This document shows positions 1 through 11,634 of a stretch of DNA of 64,000 nucleotides, one piece after another; within the stretch, counting starts at the first letter, position 1; every line of letters begins with the position of its first letter. Both the position numbers and the translations under genes were made by a program. The notes under the pieces are model-generated. The model saw nothing but the letters and a program-made list of their open reading frames with translations. It had not been told where the DNA came from and searched no databases. The stretch comes from Cristatella mucedo (Eukaryota > Bryozoa > Phylactolaemata > Cristatellidae): positions 3,026,501 through 3,090,500 of the forward strand of contig WPIO01000006.1 of assembly GCA_009760855.2 (NCBI GenBank). The letters run 5' to 3'.

Positions 1-1085
1 TTACGGAAAGTTTACTCAATTCAATTACCAATCTGGAAATAGTATTCTACCGTTACCTTTAGCTCTAGCAAATAAGAAGGCATTCATCAATATTGAAAAT
101 CTAAATTATAACTGATGTGATTTGTGGTGCATCCTTAGAGCTTTTAATCGGAGGGAAATCAATAATAGAGTATAGCAGATCTTCAAAATATATTGGATAA
201 TAAATATTCTCACTTGGAACCGAATTTAGGTAAGCTATTTGCAATAAAGAAAGGCAATTATGGATTTCTTACAGTAAAGGATATTCCAAAGATAGCTAAT
301 CTGTTTTATATAATCATGAAAGTGTATGAGCCCATTCGTCATAGTGGACTAGCGCCTGAACATGCCATGTAACAGAAGGAGCAAAATGTTGACTTGTTAC
401 TTTGTCAAAATGACGATTGCACTAAATCTCCCTTTGCTGTAATCGTTAACTTTAATGCCCTTTGTAGAAATTATAAAATGAGTACTGTAGGAATGAAGAA
501 TTTCTTTAAGAAGGGATTGGTTAGACTTGATTCACTTTCAGATTCAGAGTCTCATCAGACTGATTATACGACAGAGAATGATAATGGTGCAGCAGTTTAT
601 ATGCCAAAAGCTACAGATAAAAAAGATGGTACTGGAAACTTATTAAAGTTTAGGGAATATTCAAATACGCTGAAAGCTCCATGTTGCACATGCAGATTTC
701 GAGTTTTTATTCTCATCAGTAAGAATGGAAGATAAAATGGATAAGCGCAGAATGATAACCTAGGATACATCATTTAACCATGTTCCATGTGCTGGTTCTT
801 GCGTTATTGTTAATGCAAAAGGAGACATAAGAAAGTTTGAGTTATTCAGAGGAGCTGATTGCGTTAAGATTATTATAGTTAGTCTTGTAAAAGAAAGTGA
901 AAAAATTAAGAAAGAACTCACTGAGCTACATATTACGTATGGAGTATTCGATAAAGCATCTGTGAGTGCAGAAGAAAAGGAGTCACATGAAAGTAGCAAA
1001 GTCACATGTTGAAGAAAAATTGAATGGCGATAAAGTTTGAGTTCACTGTCACTTAGCAAGAAAGTATCCTGGAGCTGCTGATACT
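1..1085. other. unassigned A/T-rich segment with decayed open frame
   Basis: Reading plus-strand frame by frame, about 215-370 gives LEPNLGKLFAIKKGNYGFLT and continues to a TAA. The frame resumes at 394-735 as a 113-codon open frame rich in Lys, Asp, Ser and Thr. Together they look like a coding relic broken by a stop, possibly of a mobile element, but no family was recognised. Low GC separates it sharply from the GC-rich repeat block that follows. Confidence 0.3.
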
Positions 1086-1149
1086 GCATGCAACCTTAAC
1101 TAGAGCAAGGCGGAGGCATCCGGCCCAGAGAAGACAGCGTCCCGCACAA

Positions 1150-1440
1150 AGGTAACAGCGCCCGAAAGAGAGGTGGCAGCGTCCGGCCGAGAGGTGGCAG
1201 CGTCCGGCCGAGAGACGGCAGCGTCTGGCAGAGAGACGGCTGTGTCTGCGTGAGAGACGGCTGTCTTCCAGAGTGACGGCTGTCTTCTAGAGAGACGGCT
1301 GTCTTCCAGAGAGACGGCTGTGTCTGCGTGAGAGGCGGCTGTCTTCCAGAGAGACGGCTGTGTCTGCAAGAGAGAAGGCTGTATCTGCCAGAGAGAAGGT
1401 CGTGTCTGCCAGCGAGCAGGCTCAGTCTGCCAGAGAGGTG
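1150..1440 (+). repeat. 21-bp minisatellite encoding a heptad-like repeat
   Basis: About fourteen units of 21 bp (some 19 bp) run in tandem, with core GAGAGACGGCTGTCTTCCA and variants. In the plus frame they read as seven-residue units such as SGREVAA and SAREKAV, so the DNA encodes a heptad, coiled-coil-like repeat. The 19-bp units break the frame in the middle of the array, while both ends stay open. Confidence 0.8.
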
Positions 1441-1629
1441 GCGGCGGCTATGAAAGCACTGGTAGAGAGCGGGACAGCGCCGGTGGCCAGCGAGTCGGCG
1501 CTAATGGTCTCGGAGGCGAGGGCGGCATGGAGCGAAGCGTTAACGTCGGCGGAAGTGCGTGAAGCGCCCGCTAAGGAGGCTGGCGAGACGCTCGCCGAGA
1601 AGGCGCACGAGATGCTTGCCGAGCGGTAG
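1360..1629 (+). pseudogene. helical Ala/Glu-rich open frame, possible gag-like relic
   Basis: This frame of 89 codons begins inside the minisatellite (SAREKAV units) and continues as an Ala/Glu-rich helix (MKALVESGTAPVASESALMV onward) to a TAG at 1629. An LTR-like segment follows 470 bp downstream, so a gag-type protein of an LTR element is one reading. No nucleocapsid or protease motif was seen. A host coiled-coil gene is the alternative. Confidence 0.25.
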
Positions 1630-2097
1630 GAGGTGAAAACCGAGAAGTGGCAGCAACTTTTCCAAACTCCTGGTGATGGAGACGCGCGAGATGTCAGCAG
1701 AAGACGTGAGCGAGACGCCCGTCGAGGAGGCGCGACAGGTGCACTCCGGGAGACCGAAGGCAATGGCGAAGGAGTGGCCGACGGAGCAGAGAAAGGCAAT
1801 CGTACAGGAGCCGAGGCTCGGGGCATCTGCCTCACGGGCGACGTGGGAGGCGACACTGGGTGCAGTTCAGATGAAAGCGGCCGGCGTTAGGGCGAATTCT
1901 CGGAAGCTCTGTGCGGTGGCAGAGACTGGTCCTGCATTGCAGACTGGTGGTGCCGTGGAATGCTACATAGCTCGGCGATGCGGCAAAGCTCGTGCCATAC
2001 ATAGCCGGCAAGTTAGCAAAGGCCGTGCTTTCACTTTCCTCCTCCAAGCGGCCGTTACCTTGCCTCGTGCTAGATGATAAAGCAGTTTAGGGTGGCA

Positions 2098-2390
2098 TGT
2101 ATGATTATTTCGCTGTTGTAATGCCCTGTTTTGTTGTTGCCATATTTGATCCCTGAGATCAGGGGGGTGTGGGTATTTTGAGATTATGACACTGCCGTTG
2201 GACTATTGGGCGTTTCGATTTATGACAGTGATTTATAAGTAAATTGTGGCAAAGGCCCGGGGAGCTATGTTGAGGACGCCGGGTATGGCAGTCGCGTACT
2301 GGCTCGCTGCGGCGTCCGTGTGAATAAACGTCTTTGCGCCCGCTTCGGTGCTCGGTGTGGTATCGCGTAACTGCTGCTTAGAAAATGTCA
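2098..2390 (+). mobile_element. LTR-like segment (copy 1)
   Basis: A segment from TGTATGATTA to about AGAAAATGTCA resembles bases 56470-56675 over at least 150 bp. Shared blocks include GATTTATGRCAGTGATT, GCGTCCGTGTGAATAA and AATGTCAAACTA. It contains a polyadenylation-type AATAAA (2323) near its 3' end and has TG...CA ends, as expected of a solo LTR. No integrase or reverse transcriptase of an LTR element is next to it. The boundaries are approximate. Confidence 0.5.
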
Positions 2391-2399
2391 AACTACAGA

Positions 2400-3405
2400 A
2401 TTAGAAAGAGACAAACACAAATAGGGGATTTTACTGAGCTTTATTCGCAAGCGCACAATGTCGCTTCGCGTCTAGCTCAGTTTTTATCTCCACACCCCTC
2501 GAAGGCTCTAAGCAGCACAAGCACTCCTGCGAGGGAAATACGCCTCCGCACTTTGGCTACCTACCTATATAGTAGGGAACAATCCAAATAGACAGATGAG
2601 CCCGAACCAACGAAATATCTCAAACACCACACATCTACTTCTAGTTCGCATCGGCAAATCCTTATGCCGAGACCGCGCGCGAGCACGCGCACACACATAA
2701 AACACAAAAGGAATCTTCCCGGCTCGCTATTAAGCTCTTGCTCTCTCAGCAAACTTTTGCTCCTCTCTGGCTCACTGTTCAAGGACAAAGGAGTTTTTCC
2801 CGCCGAACCGTTCTTGTTCTCGCTAAAGTTTAGCTAAGGCCAGCGCGGCGCTACACTACCTCTAACTCCAGGAGGGGATCACTCTTGTTGCCGGACGCCC
2901 TACCTCGCTGCTCCGCCTACGGACTTCCTTCGCGGTAGCACGCGGCTCGCTACAGTGTATCGAGCCGCCCGACGCTGATATGCGCAAAAATGACCACAGC
3001 GTGCCTAGTTTCCTCTTTCATCCATACGCTGGAAGCCGCAGTACTCTCGAGCTATCCAACTTTGTCAAAGGTAGGAAGAAGTAAGGCGCCTTACCTTGCG
3101 CTAACCTGGAAATTGGCGCTGCCGCGCTCTTACCTCTTACCGCCTGCATCGCTAGCTGCTGCTGCTATTCTATAGTCTTTTCACCGACGCGCCTTGATTT
3201 GCATACACATTTGTTAAGAGTTCTGTATAAAAATGCTTCACAGGTCTGCTCTTACAGTCCAATAATTAACGGCGATGCTGTAGCGGGTAGTCGAAGTCGC
3301 TATGTGCTGACCGGCACCATGTATCAACAGCCGGTGCCTGCCATGCTGAGTTCGTAATTCGCACGGTCGGCGAAAGACCGTTGTACCAAATGCCCGTGGC
3401 GTCTT
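2400..3405. other. no gene recognised; GC-rich
   Basis: This stretch has short open frames only and no recognised domain. It contains GC-rich, CpG-containing sequence around 2650-2960 that could be a promoter-type island, but the DCAF6 first exon was looked for here and not found. Confidence 0.3.
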
Positions 3406-3409
3406 TAGG

Positions 3410-3765
3410 GGCGACATGCACAAGGGCAGCATGCAAGTATGCTTAGTGGCAGCATGCAACAGTGTCCGCACGCTTAAGCACATGAAGAACGAATCACAGG
3501 GACCTACTAAATGCTGTCATAAATAGATGCGTTTGTAGTTTTTCTAATGTGGTCAAGTCGGGGACGTCGTGACGGAAGTCGGGAGTGAGTTCCAGGCTTT
3601 AGGAGCATACGAGCTAAAGGCACGGTCTCCAAAGGATTTGAGGTTTGTACGAGGTACAAGTAAACAGTTAGATCCCGATTAGTGGGTGGTACGATGCTTA
3701 GCCTGGCGGGGCAGTAGATCTGATAGGTAGGCAGGAGCCAAAGAATGAACGAACCAAAAAGTTAT
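3410..3765 (-). mobile_element. LINE-1fam fragment (3' coding end and start of 3' UTR)
   Basis: On the minus strand this matches the LINE end that encodes AFxSYAPKAWNSLPT, followed by the UTR with GGTCCCTGTGATTCGT and the GCATGC-rich segment. The terminal hairpin is missing, so the copy is cut at both ends. Confidence 0.8.
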
Positions 3766-3784
3766 GCTTGTTGTTGATTGAGCT

Positions 3785-3900
3785 TGCTACCACTAACCAT
3801 TCGGTCGCGCTTCCTTTGCAGCTAATGTAAAGTGCCAAGAAAGAGATTGAGTTATCTGTGATGCCATATCAAATGTGTTATTGGTATTATTATTATTGAC
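3785..3900 (+). mobile_element. LINE-1fam 3' end
   Basis: A plus-strand 3' end with CTTTGCAGCTAATGTAAAG, then the AAGAAAGAGATTGAGTT hairpin half and an ATT-rich tail. It abuts the minus-strand fragment just upstream. Confidence 0.75.
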
Positions 3901-4363
3901 GTTAGTATCATTATTATTATTGTCGTCCGTGGCACTTTGGATACTGCTTTCAAAGTTTTTGCGTGAGCCTCACAATTTGCAGTGGTATTTGGTAACCAAC
4001 CTGCAATAGTTTTTGCGCTTGATTCAGACGGTTTTGCCGCAGGACCCGGTTAGGGATCAGTTGTGAACGTGTCTGTTCGTTCACCCTTTCTTTGTGCCCT
4101 TGACCTTTGGGTGGCCCCCCATTGTGTTGTGCACACTGTACAGGTTGCAGAGACTAACGAGCAGCACACTGATATCCTCTTGTGACTCGTATGAGCTACG
4201 ACGTGTGCTGAGTGCTGCAAAAATGTTGGTGCTGCTGCATAGGGTTGCATAGAGTTTCAATAGTTTGTGTTGCCTTGTATGCTGCAGCCGCCGAAGTTAG
4301 TCTGCGAGATGTTAGTAGAATCGGCTGATATAAGCCACATCTGCTATCTATTCTTTGCTGCAG

Positions 4364-4425
4364 GGCGCTCTCACTTCATTCAGAGATTGAAACTCGAAAC
4401 ACGCCTGAAGATTCATGGCGGCTGT
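4364..4425 (+). CDS. DCAF6: DCAF6 exon (N-terminal, start of WD repeat 1)
   Basis: This 62-bp exon lies between a TTTGCTGCAG acceptor and a GTAAGT donor. It enters at codon position 2, so the first codon is split (the exon supplies GG of a probable Gly). It then reads RSHFIQRLKLETRLKIHGGC. Known DCAF6 proteins have a closely matching FIQRLKLE...HDGC stretch just before the first WD repeat. It leaves in phase 0 and joins the exon at 5633 to make HGGC-VNTVCW, exactly as in the family. The exon holding the start codon must lie upstream and was not recognised in bases 1-4363. Confidence 0.9.
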
Positions 4426-4547
4426 GTAAGTGGGTACGCAGTGCTTTGCTGCTAAAAGTCCAAGCTTTATTTCTCTGGCTCTAGAGCTTGTGTCACCTGA
4501 ATATGTCACCTCTGCTGGCTTGGGATGTAAAATATAGATGAACTTAA

Positions 4548-4660
4548 TTCATTTGCATAGCATCCCAAGAGAAGTTAATCTCTATTTAGGCGCTTCACAT
4601 ATGCCTCGGGGCTCAAGCCCGCGACCTCAGCCAGATCTGTCGATAGTCTGTCGTTAAGTT
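4548..4660 (-). mobile_element. SINE-B copy (tRNA-like head, LINE-1fam tail)
   Basis: On the minus strand it has a B-box-like GGGCTTGAGCCCC, then CATATGTGAAGCGCC and a tail ending TTCTCTTGGGATGCTATGC. The last part (complement of 4550-4573) is identical over 24 bp to LINE-1fam bases 17089-17112. Confidence 0.7.
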
Positions 4661-4913
4661 TCGGTCATGCCGGTTGCTAGGGTTACCTGCAGCCTAGATA
4701 TGGAAGGGGTAGTGAGATTAGCTGCAGAGCAGCGTCACTGTATGTAAGCTCGGTGACTGCACTTATTATACAGCGCTTGTGGGTTCTGCCAAACGTCTCG
4801 GCAGCAGCCAAAGGTCGCACACTGCACCATCTGTGCTTAGGGCTATGTACTGCCCATAAAGACAGGCTGGAGTGCTATTGCTTTCTCCTGCCAAAAGTTC
4901 TCAGAGCTCGACA

Positions 4914-4916
<3 letters not shown>

Positions 4917-4950
<34 letters not shown>
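4917..4950 (+). repeat. (AT)n microsatellite
   Basis: A run of alternating A and T of about 30 bp. Similar AT-rich tracts occur at 5119-5147 and 5535-5560 around the DCAF6 exon at 5633. Confidence 0.95.
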
Positions 4951-4952
<2 letters not shown>

Positions 4953-5387
4953 TCGAGAAAAAGATTATAACTAGTATATATACATTAGCCGGCAGTGCCC
5001 CGTTTTGCCGGGGTCGCGAATGCCATCCGGACTTCCTGGTTCAGAAACAGGGACCAGAGGGACTTCCGAGCTGGTAATGGCGTCGGAGACGCAGTGACGC
5101 CTCAAAGCCGTTAAAAAAAATATATATATTTATTTATTTATATATATGCACACTAGTGGATGCTTGTCTGCGAGTACCCCTGCCGGTTTTTCCATGGCGC
5201 CTTCACCGGAGTCTTCGATGGACCCGTTGCAGCAGAGCAGCCACTGCCAGGGTGGTGCATGCCGCTCAGCCTGCAGAGCTATCGTGTCGAGCAAATGACA
5301 ACCCTCCGTGTGCCTGCACATTCATTGCACTCTCGCTGTCACACTTCTCGTGTATTACCTATGTATATATGTATATGTATGTACCCC

Positions 5388-5536
5388 CTAGCCATGTTAT
5401 TCATTTTGTTTGTTTATCAAGCATGATATTACTCACCATTCAATCGCATTTCCCCTTTGCAGCAAATCTAAAGCGCCTAGAGAGAGATTGAGTTCTCTGA
5501 GGGCGCTTTATCAAGTGCATTATTATTATTATTATT
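5388..5536 (+). mobile_element. LINE-1fam 3' end
   Basis: A short 3' end with the complete terminal hairpin: AAAGCGCC (5470-5477) pairs with GGCGCTTT (5502-5509), and AGAGA pairs with TCTCT inside. A tail of ATT repeats follows. Confidence 0.9.
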
Positions 5537-5539
5537 ATG

Positions 5540-5570
<31 letters not shown>

Positions 5571-5632
5571 GTATTATATACCTATGTATATACCTATGTA
5601 TGTATATACCTCTTTCATTAATTGGCTTTCAG

Positions 5633-5725
5633 GTTAACACAGTGTGCTGGAGCCAGTGCGGTTCATACATGCTGTCTGGCTCTGACGACCTGACGTTGGT
5701 TGTTTCCCAACCATTTACTGGAAAG
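5633..5725 (+). CDS. DCAF6: DCAF6 exon (WD repeat 1)
   Basis: This exon of 93 bp (31 codons, phase 0 at both ends) sits between a TTGGCTTTCAG acceptor and a GTTAGT donor. It encodes VNTVCWSQCGSYMLSGSDD, then LTLVVSQPFTGK. The SGSDD turn and the strand after it are the first WD40 blade of DCAF6. A LINE 3' end, an AT-rich microsatellite and a short pyrimidine tract lie directly upstream, so the acceptor is close to repeat-derived DNA. Confidence 0.93.
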
Positions 5726-5739
5726 GTTAGTTTGCTTTT

Positions 5740-6365
5740 CTACTCTGCCCTATGTAGTTAAAGTTAAAGGTTGCTCACTTTTTATGGTGTCACCGAAACC
5801 ACGGCAGACCGTCATTTGTCGTTATCATGTCGAAGAACCATAGATATTTAGCTGCTCTTATGCAAGAATAGGCCATATCTGGCTATTACATACATCTTGA
5901 GCTCACGACTGAGACAGTAATGTACTGGTACCTTGCTGGCTTGCTGCTGGAAATGCAAATCTATTAAGAATGTTTGTATCTGGCACCTTCGATTCATCAG
6001 CACATGGCATTCTCTTGTATGGATAGTCGCCAAAGTTCTGCTATTGCAAAGTTCGCTACATTTCTGTCATTTTTGTAGCCCATTTAACACGATAGTTATG
6101 TAAGCAGTGCAGGCTATGCCATCTTTGTTCAGAAGTAGAATAGCGGTCTCATCTATCTCTTGCCCTATCTACCATCTCTCTATCCCCTTCAAATCAGTCA
6201 CTGATTTGGTGCTTTTTCTGCAGCTCTCTGCCTGCTGGAGTAAACAGTTGCATTACTAGCTTGCCTAAGTATGTGAGCTTTGGTGAGTGCTACTCGTGCA
6301 TAGCAGCCATAAGTTTAACTGATCTCTTGGACCCAGCAGCTTGTACCTCTTTAGTTTCATTTTGC
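5740..6365. other. DCAF6 intron, nothing recognised
   Basis: This is intronic sequence after the exon at 5633. No repeat family or coding block was recognised. Confidence 0.4.
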
Positions 6366-6369
6366 AGAA

Positions 6370-7370
6370 GCCTGCTTCACAATAGAGGATAAACTGAATG
6401 CTTGCCTTGCCGACATTCGATCCTGGATGTTGGAGAACATCTTGAAATTAAATGAAGGTAAAACCAAATTGCTGCTCATAGGACACCCTAAGCGTGTGGT
6501 TGGATTAAAAGGCTTTGCTCTTCAAATAGGTGATGCTGTTGTGCGACCATCACCACATGCTCGAAATCTAGGTGTCGTGTTCGACAGCTGCCTCAATTTT
6601 AAAAGCTTCATTCAGAAGACTGCTTCTACAGCTAGCCATCACGTTCGATCCCTATCCAAGATTAGAAGCTGTCTTTCACAGTGGCTTGCAAAAAATTTAA
6701 CTAGCTCTTTAGTTCTGTCTCGGCTTGATAATTGTAATTCCCTTTTGGCTGGGCTGCCAAAGAAAGCTATTATGCCACTGCAGCTGACTATGAATATGGC
6801 TGCAAGGCTAGTCTTTAAGTCCCAGCAGTTTGAGCACGTGTCTCCTTTGCTGAAAGAGCTAGGATGGTTGCCGGTTGAGCAACGGATACAGAGCAAAGTT
6901 CTTTCGCTGACCCACAAGGCCTGCCACGGCTTGGCTCCTTCGTACCTAGCTGAACTGCTGCATCAGTTTCAGCCTGTTCGCGCCCTCAGGTCCTGTGTGG
7001 ACTATAAATTAGCTGTCCCATTGCTCTGCTTAAAGACCGTTGGCGACAGAAGCTTTAGCTCAGCAGGTCCTAGACTGTGGAACTCGCTTCCACAATTCTT
7101 ACGCAACGAAAACTATTCTACTACTGCCGACTATGGCTCATCCTTTTCAGTGGTCCTGAGCTGCTACTCCTATGCTACTCACTACCTCAACTGCTCTCCT
7201 GACTCTGCTATGCTTCCTGCTTTCTCTTTGTTGCGTGAGACGAAGTCTGTTGGCTACCGAATATGTAGCGAAAGCCGTTTAGGCTGTGAGTGCGCTATAC
7301 AAAACTCTCCTGCGTAACACCCACATAGTCTTTATGGCTTTGTGGGAGTTACAGTTGGAGATACAAAGAG
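6370..7370 (+). mobile_element. LINE-2fam copy (reverse transcriptase 3' half and tail)
   Basis: A frame of 296 codons at 6427-7317 reads LKLNEGKTKLLLIGHPKR, then RNLGVVFDSCLNFKSFI, LSRLDNCNSLLAGLPKK and LLKELGWLPVEQRIQSKVL. These are the post-catalytic motifs of L2/CR1-type reverse transcriptases. The catalytic YADD part is upstream and missing, so the copy is 5' truncated. The sequence is clearly distinct from LINE-1fam. Its 3' end has AGCCGTTTAGGCT and CGCTATACAAAA and lacks the GCGCC hairpin. The frame is almost intact, so this copy is among the younger ones here. Confidence 0.88.
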
Positions 7371-7424
7371 AAAGAAAAGATCTTCCTGTGGGCTTGCTGA
7401 CCGTGTTAATGTCACTAATGCATA

Positions 7425-8150
7425 TAATACATAATAGTAATAATAATAATACATTTGATTCAGCACGCTCAGAGAATTCAGCGTCTTTCTAGGCGCTTCA
7501 CATTGGCTGCAAAGCAAGCACCTTTGAATGGTAGCATTCTCAATAAACAACAAGAATAACATGATTAGGGGTGCCATGCACAGGGTCAGCATGCAAGTGT
7601 GGTTAGTGGCAGCATGCGCAGTTTGAGCAGGCATAAGCACGTAAACAGCGAATCACAAGGACCCACTAAATGCTATGATAAATATATGCGTTTTTAGTTT
7701 CTTTTTAAATGTGGTCAAGTAGGGAGATGGAGTGATGCAAGTTGGAAGTGAGTTCCGGGCTTTGGTTCCAAAAAACTAAAGGCGCAGTCTCCAAAGGATT
7801 TGAGATTCGTACGAAGTATAGGTAAACAATTAGATTCCGAAAAGCAGGTGGTATGATGCTTAGCCTGGTATGGAGGATAGATTTGATAGGCAGGCTGGAG
7901 CCAAAGAATGAAGGGACCTAAAAGTGACAAAACCTTGAAGTCGATGTGTTGCTTGACTGAGAGCCAGTGCACGCCGGCGAGAAGTGGTGAGATGTGGCAA
8001 CTGTGCCTCTTACGACCAAAGAGCCTAGCTGTAGAGTTCTGCACCAGCTGAGCGCCTGATTGCATTGCACAGGCCGGTAGACCAGCAAGCAGTGAGTTAT
8101 AGAGGTCAAGACAGTATGTCACAAATGCATGGACAAACTTAGATGTGGTA
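7425..8150 (-). mobile_element. LINE-1fam copy, 3' part
   Basis: On the minus strand the hairpin and ATT tail are at 7430-7510 and the coding end at 7715-8122 reads LYNSLLAGLPACAMQSGAQL, with one or more frameshifts. Confidence 0.88.
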
Positions 8151-8288
8151 TATGGTCATTTAGATGCAATATATGATAGTGCCTAACAATGATAGCCAAG
8201 TGCCTCGATAGGACCGAATCCTTTTCCAAGCTTTTAGAATTGGCTGGAAAGGAAGCATTGCAACTGATTAGTGATAATATGCACAATT

Positions 8289-8345
8289 GCAGCATGCACA
8301 AGCCCATGAAGGACGAGTCACAGAGGCGAAACAAATGCTGTAAGC
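8289..8345 (-). mobile_element. LINE-1fam 3' UTR scrap
   Basis: About 57 bp resemble the UTR segment CAGCATGCATAAGCACATCAAGG...ACTAAATGCTGT of LINE-1fam. The flanks (8150-8640) hold nothing else recognised. Confidence 0.5.
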
Positions 8346-8639
8346 AGGGCATGATTGTAGCTTTGCCCTACACAGGAGAGTTTTTTATATTATGTTATAT
8401 TTCACTCAAAGTCTAATCTGCTTTCTGTATGTATGAGGTAGAAGCCTGATGATGTAGCCCTTTAATAAGCTAGGTTTGTTGGTCTGTTTATTTCTCCCCG
8501 ACGTCTAGTATTGACGAATTCGTGATGTAAATATATTAAGTACATTGCGGTAAAGCAGCCTTGAGTGTCAAAAAAAGTTGAAAACTGGAAATAATTTGAC
8601 ACTTTGCAAATGAGAACGTCACAGTACCATGATCTTATA

Positions 8640-11634
8640 GAGGTTGTTCACAAGGTTCGATTCACAATCGATAAATTGGCCGACAATTAAATATGCAACC
8701 CCAACTGGTTTCTCATTCTTTCACACCCCTAGATCAATCAAAACTGGATGTGGGGTTGCTGTTATCGTGCGCTCGAAATTCAACTTCAAGCCATTTGCAG
8801 TAACCTCGAAGCAGTCTTTTGAATCGATTTGTCTTCGTCGTACCCGAAAACAAGCTACCGATGGTGGCAGTAGTCTATCGCCCACCAGGTACCAAATCAT
8901 CCTTTATCTCAGATTTCTCCGATCTCATTTCGATTCTGTGTGCAAGAAATCGATCCTTCCTCGTTATGGGTGATTTGAGCGTTCACTTTGATAACTTATC
9001 TGACGCCTTCAGCACTGAATTTCTTGCATTGACTGACTCATTGTCTCTTGTGGCTCATGTGCATGGCCCTACTAACATCAAGGTTCACACACTCGACCAG
9101 ATTTTCTCATACGGCTGCACTTTGTCATCACCAATTATTACCAAATCCTGCTTATCTGACCACATGCAGATCTCATTCAATCTACAGTGTGTGCCAGGTT
9201 CCTCTAAAATAACCTGTGAATCGCAAAACGTTAAGACCCTTGACATCAATGCTGTCCGTGCGAGAATATCTGCTTCGCCTCTGCTGCTCAGTCCTCCCTC
9301 CTATCTGTCATCATAGCTACGACACGACTCTAGCTGATACGCTCGACGAGTTTGCACCTCTGACTAAGCACACTGTGCGCCCTTGCGCAGACGGCTGGTT
9401 TACCACTGACATTAAACTAGCTAGGTATACTAAGCGCAAGCTTGAAAAAGCATACAAAAGATCTGGACTGACTGTCCATCGACAGGCATACGAGGACTAC
9501 TGTAGGTCGTACTAATCGATCCTAGCAAAGGCCAAGTCTAGCTTTTATAAAAACATTGTTGAATCACAGATGCACAATCAAAAAATGGTGATGTCGACGA
9601 TCAACCATCTCCTCAATTACTCCCAGATTAGCTCCTTACCTGATGATCCTTGTGATGATCTAGCCGATCGCTTCTCTTGCTTCTTTGTGCAGAAGATAGA
9701 CAAGATCAGGGAGTCCATTCCTGCGATGACAACACCCCCCCCCCTAGAATGCTGGTCCCCGATTCCTGGCTGCACCTCAATGTATTCATTTAAGCGGGTC
9801 ATTAGGGATCTCGTCCTGAAGTTTGTATCCCAATCAAACAAGACAACCAGTCCTTTGGACCCTATTTCCACTGTCCTACTCCTACGTTGCATTGATCTGC
9901 TGCTGCCATGCATAACTAATATAATTAATATGTCATTAGCCTCTGGTCATGTCCCAGCACCTTTTAAAAAAGCTATAGTCAGGCCACTTCTCAAGAAAGC
10001 GACATTGGACCAAGAGAACTTGAGCAACTACCACCCAGTCTCCCTTCTACCATTCCTATCAAAGACACTGGAACGGGTCGTGGCGGACCAGCTGAACTCA
10101 TTTATTGAAACTTCAAATCTTGCTAGTAAGTTCTAGTCTGGCTTTAGAGCAAATCACTCCACAGAATCAGCATTGCTGTGTGTGCAACGACCTACTTAGG
10201 AATGCAGACATGGGTAGAGTATCTCTGCTTGTTTTGCTCGATCTCTCGGCACCATTTGATACTGTCGATCACCAAGTTCTGCTAGAGCATGTCTCATCTC
10301 GCCTGAGCATCACTGGCACTGCTCTGCAATGGTTCAGGTCCTATCTCAGTGGGAGACTCTAGAGCATTGACGTGAATGGACAAAGATCATGCGAGGAACC
10401 TCTGAAAGGAGGAAAGTAAGGATATATAAGGAGTACTATAAGGAGTACCTCGGGGCTCCTTGCTAGGACCGGTTCTTTTCATGGTTTATACACTCCTTCT
10501 TGGTGATGGGATTGTCAAGTACAATCTTGGCTTTCACTTCTATGCGGATGACACTCAGTTGTACCTTTGCTTTTTGATCCCTCTCAGCCTTCGAGCACCT
10601 CAAATTCTCTAAACTCACTAGCTCATGCATTGATGACATCCGAACATGGATGGCAGCAAATTTTCTAAAATTAAACGATGGTAAAACTAACTTATTAGTT
10701 ATGGGCAAACCCAGTGTGATTTAGAAATCGGAAAGGCTGACACTCAAAATTGGCTCTTCCAGCATATGTCCTGTTGAATCAGCTCGAAGTCTAGGTGTTA
10801 TGTTCCAAGACGACCACATCAGCTCCGCAATCAAGTCTGCCTATTTTCAGCTTCATAACATTGCTAAAATTCGGGCTTGTTTAGGTAAGGATACCACGTC
10901 CAAGTTGGTCCATGCATTCGTGACATCCCTTCTCGACTTCTGCAACTCACTGCTTACTGGCCTACCAGCATGTGCGATCAGGCGATTGCAACTGGTACAA
11001 AACTCTGCAGCTAGACTTGTCTATCGTGAGCCTCGCAGTTGCCACATTACTCCTCTTCTCGCCGACCTGCACTGGCTACCAGTCAAGCAACGGATTGACT
11101 TCAAGGTTTTGTCGCTCACTTTTAGGTCCCTTCATTCTATGGCTCCAGCCTATCTCTCAGATATACTTCCCCATCAGGCCAAGCATCGTACCACCTGCTT
11201 TTCGGAATCCAACTGTCTACAAATACCCTGTACAAACCTTAAATCCTTTGGAGATCGTGGATTTAGTTCGTATGCTCCCAAAGCATGGAGCTCACTCCCG
11301 ACTTGCATCAGAACATCCCCTGACCTGACCACATTTAAAAGGAACTTAAAAATACCTATTTAGGACAGCATTTAGTGGGTCCCTGTGATTCGTCCTTGAT
11401 GTGCTTATGCCTGCTCAAACTGCGCATGCTGCCACTAACCACATTTGCATGCTGACCCTGTGCAAGTCACCACTAACCATATTATTCATTTTGTTTATTT
11501 TTCAAGCATGATTTTACTTACCATTCAATTGTATTTAACTTTGCAGCAAATGTAAAGCGCCTAGAAAGAGATTAAGTTCTCTGAAGGTGCTTTATCAAGT
11601 GCAATATTATTATTGTTATTATTATTATTATTAA
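8640..11634 (+). mobile_element. LINE-1fam, longest copy (endonuclease plus reverse transcriptase)
   Basis: This 3-kb non-LTR element encodes an apurinic-type endonuclease and reverse transcriptase, broken by frameshifts and stops. Endonuclease motifs: VAVIVRSKF near 8758-8790, then after a frame change AVVYRPPG, MGDLSVHFD, LDQIFS and SDHMQISF (8819-9316). Reverse transcriptase motifs: SNYHPVSLLPFLSKTLERVV (10021-10083), [20 protein letters not shown] (10222-10290), FYADDTQLY (10537-10563) with the catalytic YADD, and the C-terminal LLADLHWLPVKQRIDFKVLS. The domain order and the 3' hairpin with ATT tail place it in the L2/CR1 group. The 5' end, including any first ORF, was not recognised. Confidence 0.9.

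Noticed and set aside
2990-3175. Possible DCAF6 first exon (MTTACLVSSF...)
   Set aside because: It does not resemble the family N-terminus and has no donor of the needed phase.
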